Positions 23,226 to 34,700 of a DNA stretch of 64,000 bases are shown here, piece by piece; the stretch's first letter is position 1, and each line of letters opens with the position of its first letter. The DNA is from Collinsella aerofaciens. Its GTDB lineage: Bacteria > Actinomycetota > Coriobacteriia > Coriobacteriales > Coriobacteriaceae. The stretch spans positions 105,942 to 169,941 of the forward strand of contig NZ_CABJFS010000005.1 in the NCBI RefSeq assembly GCF_902364945.1. Direction: 5' to 3'. The notes beneath the pieces are model-generated. The model did no database searches and was not told the DNA's origin. It was given only the letters and a program-made list of their open reading frames with translations. The position numbers and the translations under genes are program-made.

Positions 23226-24894
23226 ATGCCTCGCCGTGCTCCTCTTCCCAGCTGCGGTCGTCGTATTTCTCGATCACGGCGTCGTCGTCAAAGTGCAGCG
23301 GCTTGTCCAGGTTGCGGGGCTTAAAGCCCTCCATAAACTTGTCGCGGCCAAAGCTCTCGGGAATCGCCACGGGGTAGCGGCCGGTAAAGCACGCATCGCA
23401 GTAACCGCCCTTGGGCATGACCTTCAGCAGGCCCTCGACCGAAAGGAAGGCCAGCGAATCGGCGCCGATATACTCGCAAATCTCGTCGACCGTCTTGTTG
23501 GCGCTGATAAGCTGCGACTGCACGTCGGTATCGATACCGTAGAAGCACGGCCAGATGACCTCGGGCGAGTTGATGCGGATATGAATCTCCTTGGCGCCGG
23601 CGTTGCGCAGCATCTTGACGAGCTGCACCATGGTGGTGCCGCGCACGATGGAGTCGTCGATGACGACCAGGCGCTTGCCCTCGATGTTGTCGCGCAGCGG
23701 GTTGAGTTTCATACGCACGCCCATGGCGCGCAACTCCTGCGTAGGCTCGATAAACGTACGGCCCACGTAGCGGTTCTTGATAAGGCCCTCGCCAAAGGGA
23801 ATACCGCTCTCGTGCGAATACCCCTCCGCAGGCGGCAGGCCGGAGTCGGGCACGCCGATGACCAGGTCGGCCTCGACAGGCTCCTCATGTGCCAGCTGAC
23901 GACCCATGTCGTAACGGCAGGCATAGACGCTCTTGCCGTTCATGATGGAGTCGGGGCGGGCAAAGTAGACCTGCTCAAAGATGCAGTTGGCGGGCTCTTC
24001 GGCTGCAGGCACGCCCTGCTCGGATACCAGGCCCTCGGCGCTGATGCGCAAGATCTCGCCGGGACGGACGTCACGGACGTACTCGGCACCCACGATGTCG
24101 AGTGCGCAGGTCTCGGAAGCAACGACCCAGCCGCCGGCGCGCGTGACACGGACGGCGGAGTCGACCGTCGCGGCGCCGTCCTGCGACGGCAGCTGCGAAA
24201 CGGCTGCGGCATCGGCCTGGTCCAGACCCTCGTCCACCAGCTTGCCCAGCACGAGCGGGCGAATGCCGTGTGGATCGCGGAATGCGTAGAGCGCCTGCTC
24301 GTTGATGAGCGTCATGGCGTAGCCGCCGCGCACGAGCTCCATGGTCTTGCGAATACCCTCGCGTAGGTGGCCCGTACGCTGGGTAAAGTAGCCGATAAGC
24401 TTGGTCGCGACCTCGGAATCCGAATTGGAGAGGAACGGCACGCCCAGCTCGATCAGCTGACGGCGCAGCTCGTCGGTGTTGACGAGGGTGCCGTTGTGCG
24501 CGAGCGCGATAATGACGCTATTGATGGTAGAGAGGTGCGGCTGAGAGGCTTCCCAGCTCTTGGCGCCGGCAGTGCCGTAGCGCACATGACCCACGGCCAG
24601 CTGGCCGGAGAGCGTCGACAGGTCGGCGTTGGAGAACACGCGGTCGAGCAGGCCCAGATCTTTGCGGACCATAACCGTGCCGCCGTCACCCACGGCGATT
24701 CCAGCCGATTCCTGGCCACGGTGCTGCAGCGCACGCAGGCCAAAGTACGTCAGTCGAGCCACGTCGCGATCGGGTGCCCATACGCCGAAAATGCCACATT
24801 CCTCATGCAGCTGGTCGGAGTCCGGATCATACGTCGACATGGTGTTCACCTGTCCCGCGGCACGCTCGGCCGCGCGGATGGTTTCTTGAGACAT
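23224..24894 (-). CDS. purF: Amidophosphoribosyltransferase
   Basis: PurF commits PRPP to purine synthesis by adding ammonia from glutamine. The 556-residue protein has an N-terminal glutaminase domain whose nucleophile is the Cys in HEECGIFGVW (about residue 33). The roughly 32 residues before it form a propeptide that must be removed. The phosphoribosyltransferase part has the PRPP loop LVVIDDSIVRGTTMVQLVK near residue 390. A Cys cluster (GGYCDACFTGRYP) near the end fits the iron-sulfur form of the enzyme seen in Bacillus-type proteins. It is the first gene of the purF-purM-purN run. Confidence 0.97.
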   Translation of the reverse strand: MSQETIRAAERAAGQVNTMSTYDPDSDQLHEECGIFGVWAPDRDVARLTYFGLRALQHRGQESAGIAVGDGGTVMVRKDLGLLDRVFSNADLSTLSGQLAVGHVRYGTAGAKSWEASQPHLSTINSVIIALAHNGTLVNTDELRRQLIELGVPFLSNSDSEVATKLIGYFTQRTGHLREGIRKTMELVRGGYAMTLINEQALYAFRDPHGIRPLVLGKLVDEGLDQADAAAVSQLPSQDGAATVDSAVRVTRAGGWVVASETCALDIVGAEYVRDVRPGEILRISAEGLVSEQGVPAAEEPANCIFEQVYFARPDSIMNGKSVYACRYDMGRQLAHEEPVEADLVIGVPDSGLPPAEGYSHESGIPFGEGLIKNRYVGRTFIEPTQELRAMGVRMKLNPLRDNIEGKRLVVIDDSIVRGTTMVQLVKMLRNAGAKEIHIRINSPEVIWPCFYGIDTDVQSQLISANKTVDEICEYIGADSLAFLSVEGLLKVMPKGGYCDACFTGRYPVAIPESFGRDKFMEGFKPRNLDKPLHFDDDAVIEKYDDRSWEEEHGEA

Positions 24895-25180
24895 GGTATC
24901 CCCTCAGAGCCTCGTATTTTTGGCGTTACCCGCCTTATTATACGCACGGCAAGACAAGCACTCCCGCGCGTGAACAGCGCTTTTTAAAAGCCCACCGAGC
25001 TAATAATCAGTTTTGTTGCCAAACATTTTATCGGTCTGTCCAGTGTAAGTGCCCGCGCCCCCAGATGGCCGCCGCGTCCGCCGTTGGGGATTACAAAGTT
25101 GCAATTGGGACGTTCGTCCTGTCTTTTGGCAGGTCGGCGGCGTATCCTTATAACCTACAACAAAGCGAGAAAGGTTCTGT

Positions 25181-26410
25181 ATGGATCGAAACGAACTCGA
25201 CCCCAGCGTCCCCAGCGCCACGGAGGTCAAGAAGATCCCCCTCATCATTAAGGTGTACGCCGTCCTGTGCATCCTTTCCGGCGTGGGCACGCTCCCGTCA
25301 GTCGCTGCCTTTATGTGGCAGGTCATCACGGCACTTGTTAACGGCAACGCCACCGAAAAGCTCGGCGATAACACGCTCGTCGCAGTCGGCCTTATCGTCG
25401 CCGGCATCATGCTCTCTGCGGCAAGTGCCGTCATCCTAATCATCTTTGGCCTGGACCTTATCAAAAACCAGCGCCGTAACGCCGCCCGCCTGTCCTACAT
25501 CCTTATTGCATTCACCGTCGTCGAGCTTTTGGTCGACGTGATGCTCCAGGGCATCGGGCCCTTCCTACTGCGTCCCGCGATCCAGCTCGGCATCCTTGTT
25601 GCACTTTCGGCAACCGTCGACCCCACGCTGCGTCAGGAGCGCGAACTGCAGCGCCGCCTGCAGGAGATGCTCGACCGCGACGCCGCCGCCGAGGGCATGC
25701 TCGGCCGCGATGAAACCGGCGAGGGCTACATCAAGCTCAACTACTTCAACCTGTTCTGGGTGTTCTTTGTCTGCTGCATACTCGGCCTGATCGCCGAGGA
25801 CATCTGGCACATGACGGTCGACGACCCGGGCGTCTATCAGAACCGCGCCGGCATGCTGTTTGGCCCCTTCAGCCCCATCTACGGATTTGGCGCCGTGCTC
25901 ATGACCATGGTGCTTAACCGCTTCTACAAAAAGAACCCCATCATCATTTTCCTGGTGAGCGCCCTGCTCGGCGCCAGCTTTGAGGTGTTCGTGGGCTGGT
26001 TTATGCAGACCGCGTTTGGCGTGGTCTCGTGGAGCTACTCGCACATAACGCTGTTCGGTTTGCCCGATCCGCTCGTGGTCCTCACGGGCGGACGCACCTG
26101 CACGGGCTTCGCCTGCCTGTGGGGCCTGGGCGGCCTCATCTGGATCAAGCTGCTGCTGCCGAGGCTGCTTAAGCTTATCAACAAGATCCCCTGGAAGAGC
26201 CGCTACTCGGCCACCGTCATCTTTACCGTTATCATGCTGGTCGACGGCGTCATGACGCTGCAGTCGCTCGACTACTGGTACCAGCGCGTTAACGGCACGG
26301 AGCCGGACATTCCCGTCGCACAGTTCTACGGAGAGCACTTCGATAACGAGTACATGGAAAACCGCTTCCAGAGCATGACCATGAGCCCCAAGGATGCGAC
26401 GCGCGTGTAG
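25181..26410 (+). CDS. Putative membrane protein of the ABC-transporter-like CmpB family
   Basis: The 409-residue protein has at least eight hydrophobic segments. The C-terminal half (residues about 185-340: FNLFWVFFVCCILGLIAEDIWH, GMLFGPFSPIYGFGAVLM, LLGASFEVFVGWFMQ, GRTCTGFACLWGLGGLIW) matches the family annotated as putative ABC-transporter type IV/CmpB (PF06541), whose function is unknown. The N-terminal half has three or four extra helices and a charged linker (RQERELQRRLQEMLDRD). It stands alone, with GAAAGG before the ATG and a bidirectional terminator after it. Confidence 0.78.
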   Translation: MDRNELDPSVPSATEVKKIPLIIKVYAVLCILSGVGTLPSVAAFMWQVITALVNGNATEKLGDNTLVAVGLIVAGIMLSAASAVILIIFGLDLIKNQRRNAARLSYILIAFTVVELLVDVMLQGIGPFLLRPAIQLGILVALSATVDPTLRQERELQRRLQEMLDRDAAAEGMLGRDETGEGYIKLNYFNLFWVFFVCCILGLIAEDIWHMTVDDPGVYQNRAGMLFGPFSPIYGFGAVLMTMVLNRFYKKNPIIIFLVSALLGASFEVFVGWFMQTAFGVVSWSYSHITLFGLPDPLVVLTGGRTCTGFACLWGLGGLIWIKLLLPRLLKLINKIPWKSRYSATVIFTVIMLVDGVMTLQSLDYWYQRVNGTEPDIPVAQFYGEHFDNEYMENRFQSMTMSPKDATRV

Positions 26411-26431
26411 CGCCCACCGCGCCCAAAACGC

Positions 26432-26472
26432 AAAATGCCCGCCGGTATCACACGTACCGGTGGGCATTTTTA
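26432..26472. terminator. Bidirectional terminator
   Basis: AAAATGCCC and GGGCATTTT with inner CCGGTA/TACCGG (26432-26470) separate the convergent CmpB-like and MoaE-like genes; A and T runs flank both sides. Confidence 0.8.
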
Positions 26473-26500
26473 TAAACGATCCTTCTATCGACGCAAGCCT

Positions 26501-26917
26501 CTACGCCTCGCGCTCGACCTCACTCACGCATTCGTTCTTAATGGTGCCAACGAGCGCCTGCAGCGCATCGACCACGTGCGGGCGAATGTCCCCGCCGATG
26601 AGCACGAGCATGATGTCGTCACCTACGGCAAGCTCGCCGCTTGCCAGCCACACACGCACATAGCCGATACCCGGCATCGCACGCGTCGCCTCGATAGCAG
26701 CCTGCACCTTCTGAGCATCGAAGCCAAACACCATGCCGCCCACCTTATGCCCAGGCGCCACGCCATCGGTCTCGACTCCGCGCACCTCAGCCTTGGGCGT
26801 CGCGCGCACCACACCGTTATGCGTCAGATACATCCCACAGCCTGCCGCCGAAGCATCGGCCTTGGCCTCGCGCAGCCAAGCATCAATCGAAGGCATCAAT
26901 TTGCCACTCTCGAGCAT
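26501..26917 (-). CDS. MoaE-like protein
   Basis: The 138-residue protein resembles the molybdopterin synthase catalytic subunit: a start region SIDAWLREAK, the CGMYLTHNGVVRATPK segment, VRVWLASGELAVGDDIMLVLIGGDIRP, which parallels the G-x-L-x-VGD core, and the ending TIKNECVSE in place of the usual lysine motif (K-x-x-E). No other molybdenum-cofactor gene is in the window, so an enzymatic role is uncertain. Two adjacent ATG codons (26920, 26917) follow AAGGGAG; the second has better spacing. Confidence 0.6.
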   Translation of the reverse strand: MLESGKLMPSIDAWLREAKADASAAGCGMYLTHNGVVRATPKAEVRGVETDGVAPGHKVGGMVFGFDAQKVQAAIEATRAMPGIGYVRVWLASGELAVGDDIMLVLIGGDIRPHVVDALQALVGTIKNECVSEVEREA

Positions 26918-26938
26918 CATTTCTCCCTTACCGTCGTC

Positions 26939-26975
26939 GAGTAGCCAATTTGGGACGGGGCCTTTTTAGCTACTC
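26939..26975. repeat. GGGACGGGG-loop hairpin, copy 1
   Basis: GAGTAGC (26939-26945) pairs with GCTACTC (26969-26975). The loop CAATTTGGGACGGGGCCTTTTTA is nearly the same as at 63424-63462, while the stem differs. It lies between the sortase and MoaE-like genes. Confidence 0.7.
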
Positions 26976-26984
26976 TCGAACAAC

Positions 26985-27983
26985 TTATTCCTCGACCGGC
27001 GTGAGTACCATGACGGCGCGTGTGTTGCTCAGCGACAGCGAACGACAGGTCACAAGCGTTACAACCTTAGTTGCCGAAGCGGCACGATCGGTGGCATCAC
27101 TCGCCACGGCAGAAGCGCCGTCGAGCATCTCGGACAGGTAGTTCTTGAGTCCGTCGTCGCCCTCAAAATTGGTCGTGCGCGCCTTGGCATACGTGTCCTC
27201 GACCACCTTGGTCGCCAGCGGACGCAACTTATACGTCGCATCGCGCGTGATGTAGTACACATATTCAACGCTATCGAACGTTGCCTGGTCAGTCGTATCC
27301 GAAATCACGTTGAACATCGACCCATCGTTCATATGGTGGCCGTAGATCGTGGTCTGCTGGTCGACCATTCCCGGCGCGGTGTCATCGCTATCCAAGAAGA
27401 TGGCACCCGAGGCGTTAGACGTGCCATCGAACAGCGTGTTGAGGTATTTGGAGTTGTTGTTGGTCTGCACCACGGGATAGTTGATGTTGGTTCCCGGCAC
27501 GTAAATCCAACCCACAATCTCGGGGTTCGTCTGAGCAAGTGCATCAAAGTCGATAATCGGCACGCCGCTGGCGTCCTTATCGCTTACATATTGCTTCTCG
27601 ATTTTCTGATACGAATCGCTCGCCTGCTTATAGCCAATCTGGGCATTGATAAAGATGGCAGCGGCGGCAACAATCAGACCGATGCCCACGATGATGAGCA
27701 GAATAGGAATGATGGAGCGGCGCTTTTTACGCGGCGACTCGGTGTAATCCGACGGCGTGGCATGCGATGAAGACCGGGGCGGCTTCTTAGCGGTGCTATA
27801 AGATGAAGGTCGATATGCGGCCGGCGCGTCCTGTCGACGATGCGTCGCCGGTGTCACGGGGCGCGGCGCGCGCGGCTGCTGAGGAGAGGATGTCCGACCC
27901 TGCTGTGCCGCATGGGCAGCACCCGGCTTCGACGGATCGGGAATCTGAGAAGCCTTGAATCGTTTTCCCTGATAATCGGACAT
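26985..27983 (-). CDS. Class B sortase
   Basis: The 332-residue transpeptidase would attach surface proteins or pilin subunits to the wall. A Ser/Pro/Gln-rich, basic N-terminal cytosolic part of about 90 residues precedes one membrane helix (SIIPILLIIVGIGLIVAAAAIFI). The sortase B barrel follows, with the catalytic His in TIYGHHMNDGSMF, Cys in TLVTCRSLSL and Arg in NTRAVMVLT near the C terminus. The long N-terminal tail is unusual. No clear substrate is adjacent. ATG 27983 has AAGGAGAG upstream and is preferred to the longer frame. purE lies 35 bp upstream. Confidence 0.9.
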   Translation of the reverse strand: MSDYQGKRFKASQIPDPSKPGAAHAAQQGRTSSPQQPRAPRPVTPATHRRQDAPAAYRPSSYSTAKKPPRSSSHATPSDYTESPRKKRRSIIPILLIIVGIGLIVAAAAIFINAQIGYKQASDSYQKIEKQYVSDKDASGVPIIDFDALAQTNPEIVGWIYVPGTNINYPVVQTNNNSKYLNTLFDGTSNASGAIFLDSDDTAPGMVDQQTTIYGHHMNDGSMFNVISDTTDQATFDSVEYVYYITRDATYKLRPLATKVVEDTYAKARTTNFEGDDGLKNYLSEMLDGASAVASDATDRAASATKVVTLVTCRSLSLSNTRAVMVLTPVEE

Positions 27984-28018
27984 GGCTCTCCTTATACTGC
28001 GGTGAAACGGCGGAACGC

Positions 28019-28483
28019 CTAGGCGTCGGCCATCTCCTGCTTCATCTTCTCGATAACCTTGCGGTACTCGGGGTCGCATGCGCCCAGAATCTGCGTGGCG
28101 TAAATGGCGGCGTTCTTGGCGCCGTTGATGGCAACGCAGGCCACGGGCACGCCCGAAGGCATCTGCACCATCGACAGCAGCGAATCCATACCGCCCAGGT
28201 CACTCGTCTTCATAGGTACGCCGATAACCGGCAGCGGCGTAAAGGCGGCCACGACACCACCCAGGTGAGCGGCCTTGCCGGCGGCGGCGATAATCACTTT
28301 GATACCGCGATCGGCAGCAGTCGAAGCCCACTCGTGGACCTTCGCCGGTGTGCGGTGTGCGCTCGCAATGACGAGCTCATAGGGCACACCGAGCGCCTCG
28401 AGCTCGGCGGTGCAGCCTTCCATAACACCCAGATCGGACTTGGAGCCCATGATGATCCCGACAACCGGCTTTTGATCTGCCAT
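28019..28483 (-). CDS. purE: N5-carboxyaminoimidazole ribonucleotide mutase
   Basis: PurE converts N5-CAIR to CAIR in purine synthesis. The 154-residue protein has the motifs GIIMGSKSDLGVME, ASAHRTPAKVHEW, AAAGKAAHLGGVVAA and VACVAINGAKNAAIYA, covering the nucleotide-binding loops and active-site His. ATG 28483 is chosen because AGGAGG sits nine bases upstream; a TTG two codons earlier is too close. purK is not in this window. A TATACT sequence near 28549-28554 on the minus strand could be its -10 site, without a clear -35. Confidence 0.95.
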   Translation of the reverse strand: MADQKPVVGIIMGSKSDLGVMEGCTAELEALGVPYELVIASAHRTPAKVHEWASTAADRGIKVIIAAAGKAAHLGGVVAAFTPLPVIGVPMKTSDLGGMDSLLSMVQMPSGVPVACVAINGAKNAAIYATQILGACDPEYRKVIEKMKQEMADA

Positions 28484-28638
28484 AAACAAAGACCTCCTGT
28501 TGAGAGCGGTGACGCGGCCAATCCGCGACCCTTAACTGCAAATAATTCAAGTATAGCCGCCGATGCTGATGTGTTCGGCGGGAGACGGAACGCTTTGCGA
28601 GATTAAGGCCGAAGGGTCGGAGCTTTCTGCCTACATTC

Positions 28639-28682
28639 AAAAAGCGTGCCCACCGTCCTTGGGTGGGACGGCGGGCACGCTT
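28639..28682 (-). terminator. Terminator after the GH31 gene
   Basis: AAGCGTGCCC and GGGCACGCTT arms, with inner CCGTCC/GGACGG, run into TTTTT on the minus strand, directly after the GH31 stop codon. Confidence 0.8.
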
Positions 28683-28700
28683 GCTTAGCTGTTGCTGGGG

Positions 28701-31700
28701 CTACTTAGCCTTGCTGCGACGATGGAAGAAAGCGCCGATCGCGGCGATGATGGCGCCAAGACCACCGACGGTCGCGACGGTCGCCGCCGTCTGGTCTCCG
28801 GTATTGGGAATCGCCGAACCGTTCTTCTTGCTGCCCTGGGCCTTGTCGCCTGCGGGCTTGCCCGCCTGGTTGCCGCCGTTCGAGCCATTGCCGGAACCCT
28901 GGTTGCCCGAGCCGCCCTGGTTGCCGGAATCGGCATCCTTGAGGCTCTCAATGGCCAGCTTGAGCTGGCTATAGGCCGCCTGGATCTGGGTGTCGGAAGC
29001 ATTCTCATCACCCAAGACGTCCTCGGCGTAGGTAATGGCATCCGTCAGGGCCTTGACAGACTCGGCCGTCTTGCCCCTGGTGTCAGTCTCCTTCGCCTGC
29101 TTGACCAGGGCCTTGAGCTGCTTCTTAGTCGGATTCTCGACCGGGACCACCGGGGTCTTCTCGAGCGCGTCGCGGGCGCTCTCGAGCGCCCTGAGCGCCT
29201 GGTCGACCTCGTCCTGCGTGGCATCCTCGTCGCTCAAGATGGCGCGGGCGCTCGCCAGGGCGTTCTCGAGCGCCGTCCAGGAGGCCTCGGTGTAGTCGCC
29301 GGCCTTGAGGTCGCCGGCGGCAAGCTCGGCATCAACCTTTTCGATCGCGGCAGTGAGATCATCCTTCGCCACCGGATCGGGGACGGCCGTACCGTAGAAC
29401 TTGAGCTCCGCCATGCTGCAGTAGGCATCAACGTCGCCCCCGCCGGCGTGAATCACCTTGACGGTCACGTAGCGACCGCGCGCGGCGCCAAAGCTCATCT
29501 GTTTCCAGTCGCCACGGTCGGTGAGCACGCGGCCATCGTTGTCGAAGGCGAACGTACCCATCGACGCGGCGGTGCCCTTCTCATAACCGTCGGCAGTGTC
29601 GGAGACCAGTATCTCGGCCTCGAAGATATCGCCGTTAGTGCCGCCGTCCTGGCGCGGCAGGAATGTAACGTCGGTGAGATCGTAGTCGCGGCCCAGGTCG
29701 ACACTCAGATACTGGGGCATACCGGTCCCATGGGCCCAGTCGCTGTGCCAAAGCGTCCGCTCGTCGCCGTCGAGAGCGTTGACGGCGTTGCTGCCCTCGT
29801 AGTCGGCCTCACTCGAGAAGCCGGCCACCTTGACGTTCTTGCGGTTCTCGGGCGTGTTGATGAGAATCTTCTCATCAACAGGGCGCATCTTGAGGCCGTC
29901 GATTGCCTTCTCGATCTTGGCTGTGGCGTCTGCGACATCCTTCTTGCTATAGCTGCCCTGGCCGCTGTCGAGGAGCTTCTGAGCCGCCTCGACCGCAGTG
30001 GTGAGAGCTGCATAGGAATCCTTGGTGTAGACGGACTCGCTGTAGCCCGCGGCCTTGGAAAGCGCTGCTACGAGCGCAGAGGTATCGACACCAGCCTTGA
30101 CCTCGACCTCATAGGATGCGGTCTTGGAGGGGTCGAGTACCGACGCCACCGTGATCTTTGCCTTGCCGGCCTTGTTGGCACGCAGGTAGTAGCTCACGCT
30201 ATCGCCAGCCTGAACAGCGGAGACGCTTACCACAGAGGGGTCGGAGCTCTCGACCGTCACATAGGGGTAGCCAGCGCTCTCAGGCGTAGCCTTGGCGTCG
30301 ACGGGCGTAATGTCGCCTTCAAAGAACTCGGTCTGGTTCTTGCCTAGCTCGACACCCTCGATGGCCTCGACACCCTGCGTGTAGTTGAAGTTGACCTCAC
30401 GCAGTGTGAGCATCTGGTCACCCGATGCCTCAAGCGGCGTGACCTCGACCTTGGTCGCCTTCTTGCCCTTGTTCTCGGCAGAGAGGTCAAAGGCGTAGCG
30501 AGCCAGGAAGGAATCGTACTCCCCGCCCGCGAACTCTTGGGTCGAGCCATCCTCGAACGTCACGACAGCCTTGATCTTCTGCACGGTTCCGTTGCCACCG
30601 TTGCGGTTAACGACCTCGACACTATCGAGTTTCGACGGCGTCTTAAATGCGAATGTCATCGTGGTGGGAAGCTTCACGTAACTCGGAAGCTTACCCTCGC
30701 TGTCCCAGTTGCCGCTCCAGTTCCATAGGAACTCAAAGCCGTTGTCGCCCTCGTTATTATCGAACAGCGCGTTATAGCTCTTCTGCTGGATAAGTTTCTC
30801 GACGTTGGTCCCGTCGTCGGTCGTGAGCTCATCGTTGGTCATCGTGATGTTGAAGGCGTCCTGACCGTACTCGGCGACCGTTGGCTGAGGAACATCCGGC
30901 ATCGTCACCGTGCCGTCGCTCGCAAACTCAAGTGCGTCGCATGCCGGACCGATGAGCCAAGATGTCGAGGGCAGTTCGACCTTGCCGGCGGTCTTGGCCT
31001 TGAGCTTGAAACTCGCCACCGCGCCGGTACCGTTGTAGAGCTTGCCATCGCCGCGGTTGGCAAAGGCGAGATTGATAGTCTGCGTTCTGTCCGCGAACTG
31101 GACCTTCTCGCGAGACAGGTTCTCCATGCCGGCAGTCGAGCCGTCCTGCGCGATGCTCTCGGACACAAACTCGAACTGGTCGCTCTTGAAGTTGACGAGA
31201 GCGCCCAGGGCGTTGACGTTCTTGGCGTCGGCCGCATAGACATCAACGGTGATCTCATCACCGGCCTCGACCTCGGTCTTGCTCGGAATCACCGCGAGCG
31301 AACCTGCGACCTTGCCCTTTTGTTTAGTGCCGCCGTCAAGACCCGCCATGGTGAACGAGTAATCGTAGACGTCGTAAACGCCGTTATCGTTGAGGTCGGC
31401 GAAGTGGTCGCGGATCTGCGAACCGAACGTCGGGGTATCGGGCTCGCGATTCTCGAGGCCCAGATAGTTCTTCATGTTGGAGTAGTCTCCGTCGGAGATC
31501 GTGGCCTTGTTGAGGTTGGAGCCCACGGCGAAGCCATCCGTGCCGTCGGTCTTGTAGATGGCAATCTCGGACGCGGAGAAGAAATTGCCGACCGAGGCGA
31601 GCGGTGTCATGCGCACGTAACGGGCGGCCACGGTGCCGTCAAACGCTACCGTCTTACAATCAGCGGAACGTGCCCAATCGACCTCCTGGCTCGTCCAGTG

Positions 31701-34700
31701 GACGCCATCGAGACTCGTCTCAACACGCATCTTGGTCACAGTGCCGTTGCCGGCGTCATCGCGCGGATAGTACTCGAGCTTATCGAGCTTGTAAGCGCGT
31801 CCATAGTCAACGGTAAGCGCCTTGCCCAGATCGTTGCCACCGGAGTGGAAACCGCCGTCGCCCGACTGGAACTCATGGTCGAAGGCGAGCTCGGCCTTAT
31901 GGCTGCCGTAAAGTGAGCCCTCCCAGGTGATTTGCTCGGCGTCGGGGACGTTCCGCCACGGATCGAGTGCGGAGTTCGCCTCGAGCACATCGCTCCAGGC
32001 GGAGTAGCCCTCGGCGTTGCGCGAACGAATCTGGTAGGTGTGCTTGCTATTGTAGGCGAGGTCGGTGTGCGTGAACTCGGCCGCATCACCCACGGCGAAC
32101 ACGGTGCCGTCGACCTTAAGGTCGTAGGAGGTAGCACCATCGACCTTTCCCCAGGTGAGCTTGATGCTCGTTGGGGTCGTGACGTCCTCGGGGGCAGCAA
32201 GGTTCGTGGGTGCGGAGAGGCTCTCGTTGAGGCGATCGGCTGTGAGCGTGGCGTCGGCGTTCACGAAACCGCCCAGCTCGAGCGTCTGCGCCGCCGCAGC
32301 AACATCGGTCTTCGCGAACTTGACGTAGACCTTGGGGTTCGTGGTGATCTTGGTGTTGTTAAAGCTCTCGCCCCGCTCGGCCTCGGTGCCGTCCACATCG
32401 CTGCCGTAGTGGTTGAGGTTAGGGGTCTCGCTGTAGAAGTAGACCGCCTGGCCGGCCTCGGGGGTCGCGGTGTCAAAGGTCTCCTGCGAGTCGACCTCAA
32501 CCACGTTGAGCGCGGATCCGCCGTTCTTGGCGACGACGCTCATGGGCTTGGCGGACACGTTGGCCACGAAGGTCGTGGTGCGATTGGAGTCGTAGCCGTT
32601 GTAGCCACCCTGCGAGGCTTCGGCGGTAAAGGTCGCGGTGCCGCCTGCGGCCTTGGATCTGTAGACGGTGCTCACATGCTCACCGTAGGAGATATTGTCG
32701 ATCGTACCGTAGGAATCGTCCTCAGTCGTGTTGTTCTCGATGGAGGAGCCGTCGTCCTCGTACTGCGTAAAGGTGCCGTCGCCCTCGGTGGCGAAGAACT
32801 CGACGATACGCTGGCTGCGGTCGGTACCCTTGGTGTTGGTGTCGCTCACGGCCTCGGGGTTGTTGTTCTCGGCGTACATCGGCACGATAGCGTTGGCCTT
32901 CACAAACAGCGGCAGCTTCCAAAGCGGAGCCTCGTAGTTGTTGAGAACCTGGCCGCCGCGATACTGCTTACCCGAGAAGTAATCGATCCAGATGGTGGGA
33001 TTCTCGTCGGTGCCGTAGTTGGGGAGGTAAATCCCATTGCGAATGTCGTTGCCGTTCTCGTCTGCCTGGGTATCCTGATACACCGGTGCCACTAGGAAGT
33101 TCTCACCGAACATATACTGGTACTGCGTCGAGGTGCTTGCGGCGTACTCGGAGTTATCGGAAAGCAGCATGGCGCGGATCATGGGCAGGCCGGCATCGCC
33201 GTTACCCGTGTCGATGTTGGCCGCCGAGGCCGCGCTCGTGTAGATATAGGGCATGAGCTGCGCCTTGAGCTTGAGGTAGAAGCGCGAGATGCCTGTGTAG
33301 GGATCGCCGTGCGTCATGGGCGATTTACGGTAGGTGCCCCAACCGTCCATGTCGAGCATAGAGGGCGTGAACGTCTTCCACTGGTAGTCACGCGCAGAGA
33401 TGATGGGGTCGCCGCCAAAAATGCCATCCATGTCGGAGCCGATGTTGGGGTTGCCCGAAAGACTCTGACCGATATACGTGGGGATATGGAAGCGAATGTA
33501 CTCCCAGTTACCGCCATACTGGTCGCCGGTCCAAATGCCACCAAAGCGCTGCGTGCCGGCCCAACCATCGAGCGTGATGATGTTGGGGCGCTTGTTAGCG
33601 CCGGTCGTCACCGTGTCATAAGCTGTCTTGATGCCATTAAGACCAAAGGAGTAGCCAGATCCAACCCAGGCAACGTCGGTCTTAAGGGTAGTGATGCCTC
33701 CCGTCTTGACCTCGGCGTCGAAGTCGCGAAGCAGATGCCACGGGGTCTCAGGGTTGCTGTCGGGCTCAAGGTTGGACTGGGTCCACAAGCCCGTGCTCAC
33801 ACCCTTTGAGTTGGCATACTCGGTGAACTTCTTAAGGTTGTCGACGTTGGCACGCACAGCGTTAAGACGGCCGGCCGAGCTCGCTCCGTCGGAGTTGACG
33901 CCGCCGGTCTTGTAGTAACCGTTCTGGCCATAGCCGGCGCCGTAGCCGTCGTTCGGCAGGAACCAGCCGAGCGGCATGTCGCTGTCCTCGTAGTCATCGA
34001 TAACCTGCCGAGCAGAGAACTGGCGGTCGAAATCGGTCGCTTTCATGTTCTCGGTATCAACCGTAGGGCCCTCACCGTTGAGCGTCTCGGCCGCAAGTGT
34101 GCCGTCGAGCTTGTAGCCCGTCGACATGCCAGACTCGTACTTAACGTCGCCCTTCTCGCTCGAGGACTTGCTGCCCTTGGTCTCCCACTTCTTTTGACCC
34201 GAGGTCGTTGACCAGCCATCACGGTTATAGGCATTAAGATGACCAAGGTAGAACCCGTACTCGGGCAGCAGTACCGGGTTACCGGTCACCTTGTAGTAGT
34301 CCTGCAGCATCTCAGTTGCCACGTTCGAAGCTCCCTCGTTGGTCGCCACGAAGTAGTAGGCATCAAACTCATTCTCGCTGTGCAAAGTCGTGACCGTCGA
34401 TGAGTCCGTGGAACCGAAGTCGTAGGAACCCTCTGCAAACGTGTTTCGGAGCACGCCGTAGCCGTCACTCGTCCAATAAAACGGGTTGGGCGAGGCAACG
34501 CCGCCATCGGTCCAGTTGTTCGTGTTGGAGATGGCGATGGTCTGGTTGGTGTGCAGGAAGCGTCCGTTCTGGGTGCCGCCGCCAAAGAAGTTCTCGGACT
34601 TCTCCTTGGCGAGCGTCTGGACGGTACCCTTCTTATCAAGGTCGAGGGACGCGGACTCGGAAACCACGACACGGTCGCCTGACTTGATACTCATCTTGCC

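Noticed and set aside
28484..28638. Purine riboswitch upstream of purE or of purF
   Set aside because: No conserved purine-riboswitch loops or three-way junction could be found by eye at either site.
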